Shown: positions 24,736 to 36,458, counted from the first letter of the stretch. The stretch is DNA of 64,000 bases from Acholoe squamosa (GCA_949317995.1 OX439036.1:86341920-86405919), one strand, 5' to 3'. The notes: generated by a model from the sequence alone, not told the origin. Program-made: numbers and translations.

Positions 24736-25930
24736 AGCTAGTGCAGTTGATGTCAGGCAGGCATATTCCCGCAAAACTGAAAGATAGTGCCAAGATTGAT
24801 AACATAATCCAACCTAATGCAAAATACCTCGTAGTTCGACCATGGCTTCATTGGCTCCATCATGCTCACTATTACATTATCAGCCTGTCCTGGGCATGTG
24901 TACATTGATAACTTTGAGACATAATTGTTTGTCATCCTTTCTTATCACAGTTTTTCTCTATCAGTAAACTCGTAAGTACTAAAATAAAGATATTTGGTCT
25001 GAAATATTTGGGATGTGGTAAACCGTCCCACTCAGCTTATGCCCAGAGTAAAAACAAATAAAAAAAACATGATTGCCCTAGTCAGATTTTTCAGGGGGTG
25101 GTGATGAGAAACCAAGTTTGTTTTTCTTGAGTGATCTTATCATGTGATTCAAATGGCCTTATCATGTGATTCTTGGATTTTTATAAGCTCAACATTAGTA
25201 AATGGGAATCCTGAATAAAATCGCATTCAATCATTATCATTTTCCGAAAAAATTAACAACACTAATACAAAGTAATAGTCATGTTAAAACACTAAACCCC
25301 TGAAAGATAACTTTATGTTTCATACGACACATCCTCTATAAGCTCTATATTCCACCAGTAATACCAGATTTTATATAGAGCCTGTTGAGGTTCCCGAAAA
25401 CAGAGCACTTTCTCACCTCGGCTCTCCAATTTGGCAGAATTCCGGTCACGTGACCTATACAGTAGTAAACTAGTGTAATTCCATGACTAAAGAATAAAAG
25501 CTGGTATTTACATGTGGGATTCTGAAGTTGGAACGTGGAGGAAATGCATGGGGGAGGGGGTGGTACTGGCTGTCTGCTCCGTAAGGGCAATCAAAAAGTC
25601 TAAGGAATAAAATCACCGAGAGTACATGGATCCATCATCAATATTTTGTCTAGTCAGTATAAACTTCAAATTGGGAAGCATGGGAAATACACATACCTAT
25701 TATTATGTATACAGAATTATGGAGTGACAACAATATTTTGAGCAAGTTTAACCATAATGATTTGATCCTTTTTCGTGTTGAATATTTTTTTCAGACTAGA
25801 ATAAGGCCAGCTATTTAGGTTTTTGGATATGGATATAATTATCTGCATGACATTCTACAATACTTGCACCGCATAATTGTATAGGGAGGTGTTACTATTC
25901 ATTAACGTTTGAAGGGTTGTGTATAACTTA
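24736..25930. other. no recognisable gene
   Basis: AT-rich spacer with no feature that I can support. Confidence 0.45.
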
Positions 25931-27998
25931 GGGAGCGTTCATTATTTATGGCAGGGGGGGGACGACAATCTGTCAGAATGAATACGTCAGAAAAAACTGA
26001 CCCCCCCCTTCAGAATGGGTTGAAAAAAAATTACCCCCCCTCCCTTAGGAATGGGTTGAAAAAAAATGACCCCCCCCCTCAGAATAAATTGAAAGAAAAT
26101 GACTCCCACCACATTTAACTATGTTCAACAGAGGCTACATCAGGTCCATTCATTATACAAGGTGATATTAGCAGCTTTAGAACCATTTCAGTTATGTGTC
26201 ATCTTTTGAGCAGTCAAATTGTGAATACACTGCTGTTGATTGATTTACCTCTAGGTAAAATATCAATTTGAAGGCTAGCATGGATAAGACGTACTTGCGT
26301 GCACATTTTTTTAGCTGGTTTCTGTGAATTTGTAAACGATCTTTGAGCAGGTACCCATATGTGACCCATCCTTACAAAATGGTACGGAAGTCGCACATCC
26401 AAAATGTTTAGTTATTGGCATATTCATTTACAGCTCATCAAGAGCTTTCATTTGGTATATAACACTTGCATATTTGAACCAGGTGGTCCACTATGGATCT
26501 TCCGTCAGTAAATTCAGTTGGATGAATTAAAAATTGATTAAACTGAGGTTATTGACATATTAAACATATGATAATTTATGAATCCTATGTAATTCCTATG
26601 TAATTCTATATATCCAAGAACACTATGGCTATGTCTATCAGGCATTTGAAGCTTAAATTCCGTTCAGTAAGCAAGGATCCTGAAAAATATCTACCCATAG
26701 GTTAGAAAAATGCTAAAATATCAATCTAAAAAAATCTGATATTTTTGACACTATACCACTTGAGAAGCCTATATCTAGGCTTCTAAATGTGCGACTTCAG
26801 TACCATTTTGTTAGGATGGGTCACATATTGTTTTTTCCCGTGCTAGCCCTCCTTTAAGGGCCGGCTAGCATGGGCTACTACTGATGCAGCTAAAATAGAT
26901 ATGTCTTAGTAAAATATTCCATGTGACCTACTCCTGACCAATGGAAAAATTGTTCTGATTGAGGGACTTGGTTCTGGTTTCTATACGGTACAGAAATAAA
27001 CTTTTGTAGCTTGTCTTTCTCTTTAGATTTCATTGTAATCTCAGTTTTTATATCAATTTGAAGGGCGTTATAGACATAATTCTTGTCAGGGTTGATTTCA
27101 TCAATGGGTGAAAACAAGAGTTAAATCTGGAAAGATCTGATTGCGAGTTACGGTGATTTTAGCATGTAACATTTTTTACTACTGACAACTTTGTTGGTGC
27201 CCCGTTCACTCTCGTGAGGTGTATGGTGTAGCACCACAAAGTGTTGTTTGTTGTGTACCATACCCTTCCCAGTACCCGTTTAAAGGAAAGTACTTATTTT
27301 CATGATGACATCTTTTGAAACAATCAGCAGGGCGAGCAAAAGAACAAGGAACATTGTGTCACAAATTGGGCCAAATACTTCAATCTCAAGAGCTGAACAG
27401 TGTTACACCCCAGGGAAAACTGTATACATATACCATAATGGTAGTGACTGGCCTCATCCATGTTTTAAAGGGGGCTTATCATGTCAAATTTTAATATGGG
27501 TACCTGCCAAAAGATCTTTCACAAATTTGTAGGAACCAGCGGAAAAATTCCGATGCCCCGTTTGGTCAAGGAGTGGTCATGTGAGTTGGTAACACAGGTA
27601 CCGGTACATCTTATCCGTGCTAACCGCCCTTTGACACACAAAGGAGTAAGACTCCGATCATATACCGGTAACATAATCAAATGGATTTGAATTAGAGGTA
27701 GCTGGTAACAAAATGTTGGGCAGAATTATATCTAGAATTATTACTGAAAACCAAATAGTTAAAATTCACGACATGTCGCGAAAATTTTTGTTCCTTTGTC
27801 ATAAAATTTGCATCACATTGGCAAATACTCCCCAACAGGAAACTACCTGGCCCTCGGGAATGGGTTAAAAAAAAATGACCCCCCCTCTAAGAATAGGTTG
27901 AAAATAAATGACCCCCCCCTTTGAATACCTCCAAAAAAAATGACCCCCCCCCTTCATTTGGTCATCCCCCCCCCTGCCATAAATAATGAACGCTCCCT
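25931..27998. mobile_element. non-autonomous DNA element, TIR GGGAGCGTTC, TSD TTA
   Basis: The left end GGGAGCGTTCATTATTTATG is exactly inverted at the right end. Both are followed inward by C/G homopolymer runs with AATGGGTTGAAAAAAAAT-type repeats. The flanks are TTA on both sides. A 3-bp TTA duplication is typical of PIF/Harbinger elements. No transposase is visible in the about 2 kb interior. Sub-terminal inverted blocks (about 26275-26357 and 27490-27625) share GCAGGTACCCATAT. Confidence 0.65.
26359..26827. mobile_element. nested TA-flanked MITE
   Basis: Termini TGTGACCCATCCTTACAAAA and its near-complement lie at 26359 and 26827, flanked by TA on each side. Inverted similarity runs about 41 bp. 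It interrupts one sub-terminal block of the surrounding 2-kb element, so it inserted later. Tc1/mariner-type insertion is inferred from the TA flanks. Confidence 0.7.
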
Positions 27999-28062
27999 TA
28001 ATGATATAGAAGAGCGGTGGGAAGGCACTCATCTTTCAAATTGAAATATCTTTTTAACGTTC

Positions 28063-28148
28063 AAGGACTATTGTAATATTGCTCACATGATGTATCACAT
28101 GTAGGTTACCGGTATGTTCCGTTCATGTGAGCAATATTTCAATAGTCC
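28063..28148. repeat. short hairpin, 26-bp arms
   Basis: GGACTATTGTAATATTGCTC and following bases are inverted at 28123-28148 with one change. The arms are separated by about 34 bp. It may be a very small MITE or the remnant of one. Confidence 0.6.
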
Positions 28149-28319
28149 ACGAAATAGTGCGATGTCTATTTCGCGTGTCTAATGGATATCATACAGAGTT
28201 ATACTGACAACAATGCTCTGGCCACCATCTCAGCTTATTGTGAACGTTCTCTTAGTTGAGCGTCATTATGCCTTTTCGGTATACAGTATAGAAAAAAATA
28301 AATTGAGGTCTCTCTCCCT

Positions 28320-28324
28320 TCCTC

Positions 28325-28387
<63 letters not shown>

Positions 28388-28570
28388 CTTCCTCTCTCTC
28401 TACTTCCCTCGTTCTCTATAAGTTTCCCTTTCCTCTCTCTCGCACCCGCTGTCTCTCACTACCTTCATTTATTCCCTCTCTCTCTCTCTATTTCTCTCGC
28501 CATCTCTTCTCTATCCCTACCTTCTTCGTTCTCTCTCACTAAGTGATTCCCCACCCTCTCTTTATTTCTT
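28320..28570. repeat. (CT)n microsatellite and pyrimidine-rich tract
   Basis: A pure CT run of about 60 bp (about 28327-28386) is followed by CT-rich sequence. The Leu/Ser ORF across it is low complexity. Confidence 0.9.
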
Positions 28571-28693
28571 TGATGTCGTTCTCTCTTTCTAGCCTACTAA
28601 TTCTATAAGGGGAATTGAAGTTGTCAGTTTGTTATTCTCTACTGTGTCGGACATTCTCTTCAGAGAACCTTTAATGAGTTTGTCGTTGGAAGA

Positions 28694-28875
28694 GAGAGTG
28701 AGAGTGAGTAATAGATGTTTAACGCCATTTCGACAGCTAAGGTCATATTCATGGCAAGAACTACATTACACAATTTCACAGAGGAATGTATCGATGCCCG
28801 CACATATGTGCACCACATACATCCGAGGGGATAGAAAAGAGGAGATATAGAGCCTTTTAAGTGGGCTAGGGAAGC
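28694..28875 (+). repeat. dispersed repeat family R1, copy 2
   Basis: It matches the 4046-4236 copy over nearly its whole length in the same orientation. A GAGAGTGAGAGTGAGTAA lead-in is shared by copies 1 and 2. A partial ORF (28629-28850) crosses its left edge and is not conserved. Confidence 0.75.
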
Positions 28876-29240
28876 CCCTTTGGAAGAGACACTCCAAACT
28901 AATTAGCGGGGAATTTCAAGCTACTTTGAATGTCACCTATAGCATAGATTCTTGTTTGAAGTCTATTTTTCTGTTCCCTGACACTGCATCATAACATACC
29001 TTTCTTCCTTAATTGATTTTAGAAATTCTGTTGGAAGTTCCTTTCAAGAAAACGCACCCCTTCTACTGCATAGTAACAAGTCTTGGTGAAATCTTAGATT
29101 GCATTCAAAACGAAGAGTTCATGGTCATGGTCAGATGTGATAATCATGATATAATAATTCTAGTATATTTTGCAATATTGCACCTCTGTTGTCAGTTAAA
29201 GCAATGCGAGAAACGTGATGATGCAGTACTGTTGCCAGTC

Positions 29241-29494
29241 TATCAGGAGGGTATTGCCAATAAATAACCTCTAAAGTACACTTTTCAAAGAGTAGTGATG
29301 AAAACGTGTATGGCCTAACTCGTTTTCATGGTATTGACAAAAGATTCACAGCAAAATGTATGGTAAACACTTTTTCAGTAGTAAACAAACATGCACCTAA
29401 ACAAGTTTGTGGAAATCTTTTAGCAATACCGAAACGTGCACGTTTTTTGGGGGTTCTCGTTTCCTTTTTGGCAAGACCCTCCAGAGTGCTGTGG
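29241..29494. mobile_element. MITE family M1, copy 2
   Basis: Inverted ends AGGAGGGTATTGCCAATAAA and TTTTTGGCAAGACCCTCC, and the internal ACTCGTTTTCATGGTATTG and AAACGTGCACGTTTT blocks, match the copy at 4790-5068. The left terminus is more diverged than the right. Confidence 0.65.
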
Positions 29495-30169
29495 TTGAAA
29501 TACTACCCATCCTTTGTCCAAAGAATGGCTGATTGCTTTTCCCCTTCTTGGGCTATTCATACTTTGAGTTATAATTACTGATCTCCAGCAGCCTGATTTC
29601 AATTCAATCCAGGTACTCCCAGCCAATGAAATACCGTCGTGTTTCTTCAAAATGACGTTACTTTTAAATACAGCTTTAATAAAGGAAACGGTTTTGCTGA
29701 AAGAAGAGCAAAAACTTCCTATCCGGATTTGAGCCACTTTTTTGTACATAATACTGCCCGAGGCAAGGGATGTTTGCCTTTTAGGCAATAGGCAATAAAG
29801 AGTTTAAAGGATGGTCCTTTAAGAACCTCCCCCCCTCCCCCAACCTGATCGTGCATAACCCCCCCCCCCTTGCTTTTCATTGGAGGTAAGCTTTGGTCAG
29901 TGCAACACTTCATAGGTCCATTATGATAAGAATCGCCCTCTCTGTGATCCCATTGGTCCCTGAAGAAGACATGATGTGCCAGGAGAGCAGTTAAAGACAT
30001 GATTCATTGTGTGAAACCTAATACCTGGCCCCTGGTCACTGATGTCATGTACTCTGCTTTGGCATGATACACAAGGCAACAGAACAGCGACCATCTACAT
30101 TACATCTCTTTCATCACAATCTTAGCATCGTCCATCTTCTAAACCAATTTCTGGCTTCCATATCCCACT

Positions 30170-30346
30170 TAAAGGGGTCACTTTTCCTATCCCCTCGGAT
30201 GTGTGTGGTGCACATTATGCTCGGGTAATGACACTTTCCTCTGTGAATTTGTGTACATGTAATGTATTTCTCGCCATTAATACAACCTTAGCTGTCAAAA
30301 TGGCATTAAACATAATTATATTACTCTGTCACTCTAAACCAACATT
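30170..30346 (-). repeat. dispersed repeat family R1, copy 3
   Basis: The reverse complement matches copies 1 and 2: TTTAATGCCATTTTGACAG, GCTAAGGT, TTCACAGAGGAA, GTGCACCACACACATCC and CTTTAAGTGGG. It is more diverged than the other two. Confidence 0.7.
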
Positions 30347-30421
30347 GTAAATTATATCTAAATGCTACAGACACAGGCACATTGCAGCTTATACCCAGCT
30401 TGGTAAAAAAATCCGCTTTGT

Positions 30422-30930
30422 ATGGAAGGCTGGTGCGACATGCTAATTGCCAGTCGACATTTGCCCGTTGCCTGTTGCCAGTTACCAGTTGATGCTCCTG
30501 GTGTCTAGTTGCCATTTGGCATTTGCCAATTACTATGTCATGCCAATTGCGGTTTGCCCCTGAGATTTTGATGAATGCTTGTCTCAATGGGTGACCCAGT
30601 TGCTGTTTGCCACTTAATTTTGATGTAGACTTGAAATGATAGCCGAAAACTTTGAAATGGTACAAAAGGAAGTAATGTACAGCCATAACTGGCAATTGGC
30701 AAACCCACAATTGATGAATGGTTATTGGCAAATGGCAATTGGCAAGCTACAAGTGACAATTGGCAATTGGCAAATGGCAATTGAGAATAACAATTGGCAA
30801 ATGGCAAGACGTAAGTGGCAAATGGCAAGTGGCATACAGTTATTAACAAATTGGCAAATGGCAAGATATAAGTGGCAATTGGCAATTGACAAATAACAAA
30901 TGGCAAATAGGATGTCGCACCAGCCTTCCA
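30422..30930. mobile_element. TA-flanked fold-back element filled with TTGCCA repeats
   Basis: The termini TGGAAGGCTGGTGCGACAT and its exact complement (30422-30440, 30912-30930) are flanked by TA. The left half is built of TTTGCCA/ATTGCCA motifs and the right half of TGGCAA/TGGCAAATGG motifs, so most of the element can fold back. ORFs on both strands are repeat artefacts. TA flanks suggest Tc1/mariner-type mobilisation. Confidence 0.75.
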
Positions 30931-31120
30931 TAGCTTTGTTATCCATTTCAAATTATTCATATGTTAACAGTTGCTTATAATGGCACTTCCCAAGGGTACT
31001 TCAATACTTAAATACAACCATGCTAAATATTATCTTCTTCAGCTTTAATGCCTTAACGATTCCTGATGTAACTGTGGTACTGACTACAGGTGGATTAAAA
31101 TACATTTTAGTGCACTGTAA

Positions 31121-31388
31121 TTGAATATTAAACCTAACATTGTGCAGTTTAATATGAATTATTCCTAAGAGTCATGGCATTAAGCCATAGGGGTAGCTAT
31201 GGTATATAGCAGGACCTCGCTTGCAGGTTGTCATGTATTTGTCTTAGCCGTTTTTGAGTTAAATTATCCCGTGAAATAGGGCAGGTAGAGAGTAAAGCGA
31301 ATGGGTGGGCTACCCCTATGGCTTAATGCCATAACTCTTAGGAATAATTCATATTAAACTACACAATGTTAGGTTTAATATTCAATTA
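31121..31388. repeat. fold-back built from DIRS-type termini
   Basis: Positions 31121-31197 and 31306-31388 are inverted copies separated by about 108 bp. The loop segment 31198-31233 plus its flank (from 31182) is the near-exact reverse complement of 45421-45471, the terminal repeat of the minus-strand DIRS-like element. The structure therefore looks like two DIRS-type ends brought together with almost everything between them lost. Confidence 0.65.
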
Positions 31389-31421
31389 TTTCACAGAGTG
31401 GCATTTAAGCCAGGAGTAGCT
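31385..31421 (-). repeat. DIRS-type terminal motif, left side of nest
   Basis: Thirty-seven bases starting ATTATTTCACAGAGTGG match the reverse complement of 45457-45493 with about two differences. Orientation is opposite to the copy at 45.49 kb, as expected for inverted terminal repeats bracketing 31.4-45.5 kb. Sequence further inward does not continue to match. Confidence 0.55.
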
Positions 31422-31817
31422 ATTTTGTCTCGTTTGATAATCTAACTCAGGGTGTATATCCTAATTGAAGGACCACAAGTTATAGATTCATGTTAAGGTA
31501 GACAGGTTTCTATTTACCCTTTGTAAATTGTCTGCACAAGCAGAATAGGTATACATGTTTGCATGGCTTTTGATCATAAATGCTTTATGCAATATACGTA
31601 GATCTCATGTATAGTCTTTAATCTATGTATGTGGGACGTAGTGTTGTCACTCGTGATGTCTCTCCCCCCCCTTGTTCAAGAAGAGATGTGGTCGGGGCCA
31701 CCTTTGATGGTGGTCCCCCCCCCTTTTCTTCTGTACATGTTAATTGACATGTTTCTGAGAAGGGTGTCAAGGTGTTCATGTTTATTTTAACATGTGTGTC
31801 TCTAGTGGTAGAATGCA

Positions 31818-31819
31818 TA

Positions 31820-31860
<41 letters not shown>

Positions 31861-31861
31861 G

Positions 31862-31901
<40 letters not shown>
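31818..31901. repeat. (TA)n microsatellite with TGTA interruptions
   Basis: About 85 bp of TA dinucleotide with regularly spaced TGTA interruptions. Confidence 0.95.
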
Positions 31902-31902
<1 letters not shown>

Positions 31903-32244
31903 GACCAATAGTCACGGATCATCGTCAAATAGCTGGTCAGAGGGGTCCAAAAAAAATTTTGCAGTATGGTAAAATCCTTTTGTGTACATAATGTATATAT
32001 GTTGGGCTACAATGACAGGTTGTCTTTGATCGCTTATAAAAACGGATCCGCTAGGAGTTGCTGCGTATGTCAGGTGTTTTTATGGAGCCAAGACATTGCC
32101 CTTTGAATGTAATAAAGTTGTTTTAACTTATTTTGAGTTTCACTGATTTTTCTTTGCCAGGGCCAAAAGAGCTATATTCAAAAATTTGGCCCATATGAGG
32201 GAAGGTTAAATATATTTCATAGGATGCCCACAGTACAATGCCTT

Positions 32245-32990
32245 ATTACATGGTCGTAGATGTGTCCATGCACTATATATTCAATGCCATAGCTCAGAGT
32301 TGCAATCAGGCAGAATATTCTCACTAACATGCAAAGTTCCTCTCATATCAAGGAACAACTAACATATAATGGTTTTACTTAAATACAAAATCAGCTTGCT
32401 GTATGACTACATGTATGGTCGTAGACGTGTCCCTGGTCGTAGACGTGTCCTTGTTTTTGTATTCAGTGTCATAGCTCAGAGTTGCTTTAAGACAGAATAA
32501 TCTCATTAACACTCAATGTTGCTTTCATATCAAGGTATAATTCACACATAACAAGGACAGTCAAGTATCAAGCATCTTGCAATATAACTGTAGACATGTC
32601 CATGGTCGTAGACGTGTCCTCGGTCGTAGACGTGTCCTCGTCAGTACTTTTGTTATGATATCTCTGGTTCTATGTGGAATCTATTAACCAAACTTACAGG
32701 GCTTTTTGCTGTCATATGAAGGTATAAGGCCCACATAATAAGGATAGTTAAATATAAGATACTTAGCTGCTATGAGTACATGTATGGTCGTAGACGTGTC
32801 CTTGTGTAATCTACCCCAAAATCATATCATAGCCTCTGGGACATACAATTTAACAGGCAGGTTCAATTTTTTTTGTGGGCTACTTAGGTACATGTAATGT
32901 CTCTACCTGGTAAATTTTATTAGTCCATCCACAGTATCTTTCACGGTGCATGACAACCCTAAAAAGGTTGTAGACGTGTCCTCACAACGA
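32245..32990. repeat. diverged tandem repeat, about 175-bp unit
   Basis: Each unit carries GGTCGTAGACGTGTCC, at about 32252, 32414, 32430, 32599, 32615, 32785 and (variant) 32967, sometimes doubled. Between them recur TCATAGCTCAGAGTTGC, CAGAATA.TCTCA.TAACA and CATATCAAGGTATAA. The 16-bp motif is better conserved than the rest of the unit. No coding frame is maintained. Confidence 0.8.
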
Positions 32991-33218
32991 TTACACCAAA
33001 GGATTTATGCACCCAGTGATCACAAAAGATAATGCCTGGACCCACAACTGTTACAAAAAGATTCTCTACCCTAGGGGGGATATCCCAAATGAAATAAATA
33101 AAGGTTTGGCCCATTATTTTCTTTTTGGTAGCAAGGGGAAAAAATTAGTTCCTCAATTTTACCCAAAAAATGACCCTTTTTGGCCCTTTGCACCCCTGTA
33201 GCTCACTTATTATGCATA

Positions 33219-33252
33219 GGAGATAGGCAAAACCATGGTTTTGCCTATCTCC
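33219..33252. repeat. perfect 34-bp palindrome at truncation point of Ngaro-like copy 1
   Basis: The half-site GGAGATAGGCAAAACCA is followed directly by its exact complement. Recognisable Gag coding sequence of the retroelement begins immediately to its right. A perfect spacer-free palindrome of this length is unlikely by chance and may be a repair or integration scar. Confidence 0.85.
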
Positions 33253-33547
33253 ATACGATAAGTCAGTTAGAACCAGGGCAAATAAGGATGGTATAGAGGC
33301 CTTTGGGATTATTGATAATTCTGACATTCTCAGATACCTCTCTTATGACGGTACTATTCAGGCACAGAAGGCATACGCCACCAAAACTAGAAATGGGACC
33401 AAACAAAAGATCTCAAATAATTCTTGCTATGCTTTTAATAGAGCAGAGGGGTGCTTAAGGGACCCCTGCAAATATAGGCATATCTGCAGTGTATGTAATG
33501 CTTCTGGACATGGTAAAACTGAATGCCAAAAATCCAGGAACGAATAG
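33253..33547 (+). pseudogene. Gag-like C-terminus, copy 1 (truncated)
   Basis: The frame aligns with the last third of the copy 2 Gag, including SYDGT.QAQKA. The end carries a CCCH finger (C-x8-C-x4-C-x3-H, in CYAFNRAEGC...CKYRH) followed by a CCHC knuckle (C-x2-C-x4-H-x4-C). Such fingers are expected to bind the element RNA. The frame ends at a UAG codon at 33545-33547, and the RT frame continues in the same register after it. Most of the N-terminal region is missing. Confidence 0.8.
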
Positions 33548-35440
33548 GAAATTGTAGGTGGTCGATGTCCCATAGCTGGCAATGATTTTTGTTTGGTGCC
33601 CGATCCGGTTATGGTAGGTGTGGTAGATGTCGACTTGCCTCCACAAACTCCAGTACAGGGGGTGGATGATACAGAGAGGGTCAATGGTTATATTCATTCG
33701 ACTGAGTCCGTGTCTAAAGAAAGTGTTTCCCAAGAATTTAATTTTCCAGGAAATGATGTAGATGTTACTTGTAATGATCTAATACAGGTCGAAAATGAAC
33801 CACTATTTACTGTTAGTGTCAAAGACTTGCCTAGCATCAGGGTATATGACAATTGTATAAAAGGTGTATGTATGTGTGTTCATTACATTGGTGGGGAGAG
33901 AGCTCAAATTTTACCATGTAGAGTAGCTTCTTTCCTTCAACAAAAGGGTCTCATTGATATTAGTGGTACGGAGGCTGATTTTCTATGGCATGGTATTGTT
34001 CAAGGGTTTAAAATTGTGGATCCGGATTGTCAGACTACTTATGACTGTAAAAATTATAAATCAATCCGCGAGGGAAGATTCTACAATGAATTTTGTGGTA
34101 TATTATTGGACGAGCTAGAGGCGGGTCTAGTCTCGAAGAGGGATAGTAATCCTCGTTGTATCCATTCTCTAGGTGGTGTAGAAAAATTGAATGGCAAATT
34201 AAGACCCATAACTGACTGTAGTATGCCCGAAAAGATATCTATTAATAACTTTATGGATACCACTAGCTCAACTTTTTCCTATAATAATATTAGCACGGTG
34301 ACTGCTCAATTGGATAGAAATGATTATATGTGTGTAGTTGATTTAAAGTCAGCTTACAGGTCTATAAATGTATATGGCCCCCATACAAATATGCAAGGTT
34401 TCAGTTGGAATTTTGGACAGGGTGAGGAATACTTTGTTAGCAACAGGTTGACCTTTGGTCTTAAGTGCGCTCCATATATATTTAACAGAATTTCTGATTT
34501 CATTGTGGAGGTAGCAAAATTCTACGGCGTAAAGAAAATTGTTAATTATTTAGACGATTTTATACTCATTGCAGACTCTTATGAGGAGTGTCTCAGTCAG
34601 AGAAATTTGTTGATAGAATGTATGGAGTACATGGGCTTTGAAATTTCTAAAGAAAAAGTAACCGAGCCAGCACAAGAGTGCAAATTTCTAGGTATTTTGA
34701 TTAATTCTATTGAACTAGAGTTATCTTTACCTAAGGATAAAGTGGAAAAAATGAGAGGAATTTTATTCAACAATGTAAATAAGAAATATTACCAAAAAGG
34801 ACCTTGAGAGAATCGGTGGTCTCATGTCTTTTTGTTCCCAGGTTGTAAAAGGTGGGAGAACGTTCAGTAGAAGAATTTTTGATTTGTGTGCCTGCACTAG
34901 ACCAAGGGGTTACATTAGGGTGTCAGAATGTACCAAGCAAGACATGCAGTGGTGGTTGGATTTTTGTGATACTTTTAAAAGTTTAATCCTAAACGATGTG
35001 GTTAATACCCCTATGTACTCAGATTCGTCTATTAAGGGCTTTGGAGCCTGGATGGGTAAGGATTTCCTGTAGGGAGACTGGACATCTTTTGATAAATTTA
35101 ATCTTGGTGAAGACCATTTTACTGTTCCCCCAATACTTGACAATCTACGGAACCATCATAGAAATATCAATGTATATGAACTATATCCTGTTATGATGGC
35201 TTTAAAACACTGGATTTCTAGTTACAGAAACAAAAGAATTCATTGTATAACAGATAATATGCAGGTTCTAGCTATGATTAACACTGGCAGATCTAAAAAC
35301 AAACTTTGCATGGAATGGCTAAGAGAAATCTTTTGGCTGTGTTTCATTAACAATGTAGAAATATATGCTACTTATACTAAGTCAGAGGATAATGTCCTGG
35401 CTGACCAGTTGTCATGACTTGCATATAAAGGTATGCCTGG
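33548..35440 (+). pseudogene. reverse transcriptase-RNase H, copy 1 (decayed)
   Basis: The RT part is open to 34807 and carries the catalytic YLDDF box at about 34546-34560 and the preceding GLKCAPYIFNR segment. A frameshift lies at about 34790-34805. The frame resumes with SFCSQVV and the RNase H YSDSS box. An amber codon at 35070-35072 interrupts RNase H just after its first strand. The later NVYELYP and TDNMQ motifs survive. An opal codon at 35415-35417 falls in the last motif (ADQLS). The enzyme would copy the element RNA into DNA; this copy cannot be functional. Confidence 0.88.
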
Positions 35441-36405
35441 TAAATGTATAACCTCTCTCCATGATAATAATATGTGCTGCTTCAATTCCAGAGTGGGAGA
35501 GATTACAAAACAGAAAAAAGTTTCTTTTAGCCCATGGTGTGTCAGACAATACTAAGAGAACGAGGAAACAGCAACTCAAAAGGTATAAGAAATTTTGTAA
35601 TATATTTAAACTACAACCCTTTCCTTGTTCTCCATCCCAAGGTTCAATTTATGCAGTGTATTTTTCTGAATTTATGAAGCCTTCATCTGTAAAAATTACA
35701 TGTCTGCAGATTGGTATCAACAAAAACTTAATGGTTCTGTGGATTACAGTGGTAATTTCATGGTAAAGAAAACTCTGGATGGGATCGGAAGGTGTAATGC
35801 TTATCCTTCTAAATTAGTCCATCCTTTTAATCCCCAGGAAATGTTAAGGTTAAGGTCAAATTTAGACCTATCTAACAGAGCAGATATGAAATTTTGGTTG
35901 GCCATTTTAACATGTTTTAGAGGTGTGCTTAGGGTAGGCCATGTGGTTAGATCCCCTCACTCTCTAAGGGTAGGTGATGTTAAATTTGAAATGGATTATG
36001 TTAGCTTGCATGTTAGAACTTCTAAAACTGATCAACTTGGTAAGGATTCCTTCCATGTATTTTTGGTTAGGAATGACGACTCTCTGCTGTGCCCTTATAG
36101 AGGTTTACAGCGTCTGTGTAGGGGTAGATGTAAAAATGAGCTCTTATTCAAATCCGGTAGGGATGGTATGGAATATCAATATGTCAACTCTAGGTTAAAT
36201 CTTCTAGCCTTATAGTCTAATATAAAAGGCTGTGTTTCTCACCATTCTCTTAGGCACGGTAGTGCCACCTTATTAAAGGATTCTGGCCTCAGTAAAGAGG
36301 ATATTAAGAAAAAAGTTCATTGGAAATCCAGTGCTGTGTATGGTTATATTCATAATCACAAGGATGAATTATTACATTTGGACAGGTTGTGCCAATCTCA
36401 TTTGT
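35441..36405 (+). pseudogene. tyrosine recombinase, copy 1 (decayed)
   Basis: An N-terminal helical part (KRTRKQQLKRYKKFC) is followed by a frameshift at about 35695-35702. Then comes the catalytic domain with LRVGHV (Arg I), TSKTDQ (Lys), HSLRHG (HxxR) and a final GYIHN tyrosine. An amber codon at 36213-36215 separates the first half of the domain from the HxxR box. Family knowledge: such recombinases integrate a circular DNA intermediate. This copy is dead. Confidence 0.85.
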
Positions 36406-36458
36406 AATGCTGATTGGTATGTGTTTTACATGTGTTTGGCATGTTTTTGTGTGTTTTT

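Noticed and set aside
24060..24805. Regular repeats suggesting a CRISPR array, and long minus-strand ORFs
   Set aside because: Units of about 20 bp abut with no unique spacers, and the setting is a eukaryotic genome; this is a minisatellite whose period keeps frames open.
31618..31972. Tyr/Ile-rich ORFs resembling membrane segments
   Set aside because: They translate a TA microsatellite.
33593..36405. Possible domesticated host recombinase or RT gene
   Set aside because: Frameshifts, stops and flanking split repeats show an ordinary decayed element.
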